6,325 bases of DNA from Gammaproteobacteria bacterium. Its GTDB lineage: Bacteria; Pseudomonadota; Gammaproteobacteria; Eutrophobiales; Eutrophobiaceae. Shown here in pieces: positions 6,132-6,325 of the stretch (its first letter is position 1; every line of letters begins with the position of its first letter). The notes below the pieces were generated by a model. The model had not been told where the DNA came from, did not search any database, and saw nothing but the letters and a program-made list of their open reading frames with translations. The stretch spans positions 1-6,325 of the forward strand of contig JACQHV010000198.1 in the NCBI GenBank assembly GCA_016198885.1, in the 5' to 3' direction. The translations under genes and the position numbers were made by a program.

Positions 6132-6325
6132 TGGCAGCAAACCCCAAATTTTTGAATGAGAAAATCACGAAGTTCACCCTTAATGGTAAAACCATTGATG
6201 CCATAGGGGATGAAACCATTCTTCAGGCTGCTAAACGGTATCACATTGAAATACCCTATTTATGTTACAAGGAAGGATATCGTCCTGATGGCAATTGCCG
6301 TGCATGCATGGTTGAAATCAAGGGA
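6131..6325 (+). CDS. NAD-dependent formate dehydrogenase alpha subunit (3' partial)
   Basis: This is the beginning of the catalytic subunit that oxidises formate to CO2 at a molybdenum or tungsten bis-pterin site. Only 65 codons are visible before the window edge; family members run to about 900-1000 residues. The visible part is a plant-ferredoxin-like [2Fe-2S] domain as in NuoG and FdsA/Fdh1A: beta hairpin FTLNGKTIDA, then DETILQAAKRYHIEIPYLC and cysteines Cys45, Cys56 and Cys59 in the C-x10-C-x2-C spacing. The fourth ligand lies beyond the edge. The ATG at 6131 overlaps the beta stop by one base and has a good ribosome binding site. The visible domain alone would also fit NuoG or an NAD-reducing hydrogenase HoxU-type subunit. 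The fused beta subunit upstream and the formate-producing Fhc operon make formate dehydrogenase the best reading, but the catalytic domain that would prove it is not in the window. Confidence 0.82.
   Translation, partial: MAANPKFLNEKITKFTLNGKTIDAIGDETILQAAKRYHIEIPYLCYKEGYRPDGNCRACMVEIKG

Overview
The window is one densely packed plus-strand gene block for the end of bacterial C1 oxidation. It holds the four genes of the formyltransferase/hydrolase complex (Fhc), in the order fhcB-fhcA-fhcD-fhcC, followed at once by a NAD-dependent formate dehydrogenase. The formate dehydrogenase has a fused gamma-beta (NuoE+NuoF-like) subunit gene and the first 65 codons of its molybdo-/tungsto-pterin alpha subunit gene. 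fhcB is cut by the left edge and the alpha gene by the right edge, so the operon continues in both directions and its promoter and terminator lie outside the window.

Layout: fhcB (1-1062, 5' partial), 9-base gap, fhcA (1072-2727), 9-base gap, fhcD (2737-3633), 4-base ATGA overlap, fhcC (3630-4460), short gap, fused formate dehydrogenase beta gene (start best placed at 4503, end 6131), 1-base TAATG overlap, formate dehydrogenase alpha gene (6131 to the edge). No gap exceeds about 42 bases. I see no RNA gene, mobile element, CRISPR array or rho-independent terminator. The open minus-strand frames are shadows of these genes.

How the genes work together: formaldehyde bound to tetrahydromethanopterin (H4MPT) is oxidised upstream to formyl-H4MPT. 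FhcD moves the formyl group to methylofuran and FhcA hydrolyses formyl-methylofuran to formate. FhcB and FhcC are scaffold subunits. The co-transcribed formate dehydrogenase then oxidises formate to CO2 and makes NADH. The operon therefore joins the last two steps of H4MPT-dependent C1 dissimilation.

Organism: bacterial-type Fhc points to an aerobic methylotroph or methanotroph, most likely a proteobacterium, although H4MPT genes also occur in planctomycetes, NC10 and some non-methylotrophs. Base composition looks moderate, by eye in the mid-40s percent GC. I cannot name a genus. Nothing here is clearly a new system. The points most worth a second look are the Fhc-formate dehydrogenase linkage, the compact fused beta subunit, and a perfect 12-base tandem duplication that copied the formate dehydrogenase start codon.
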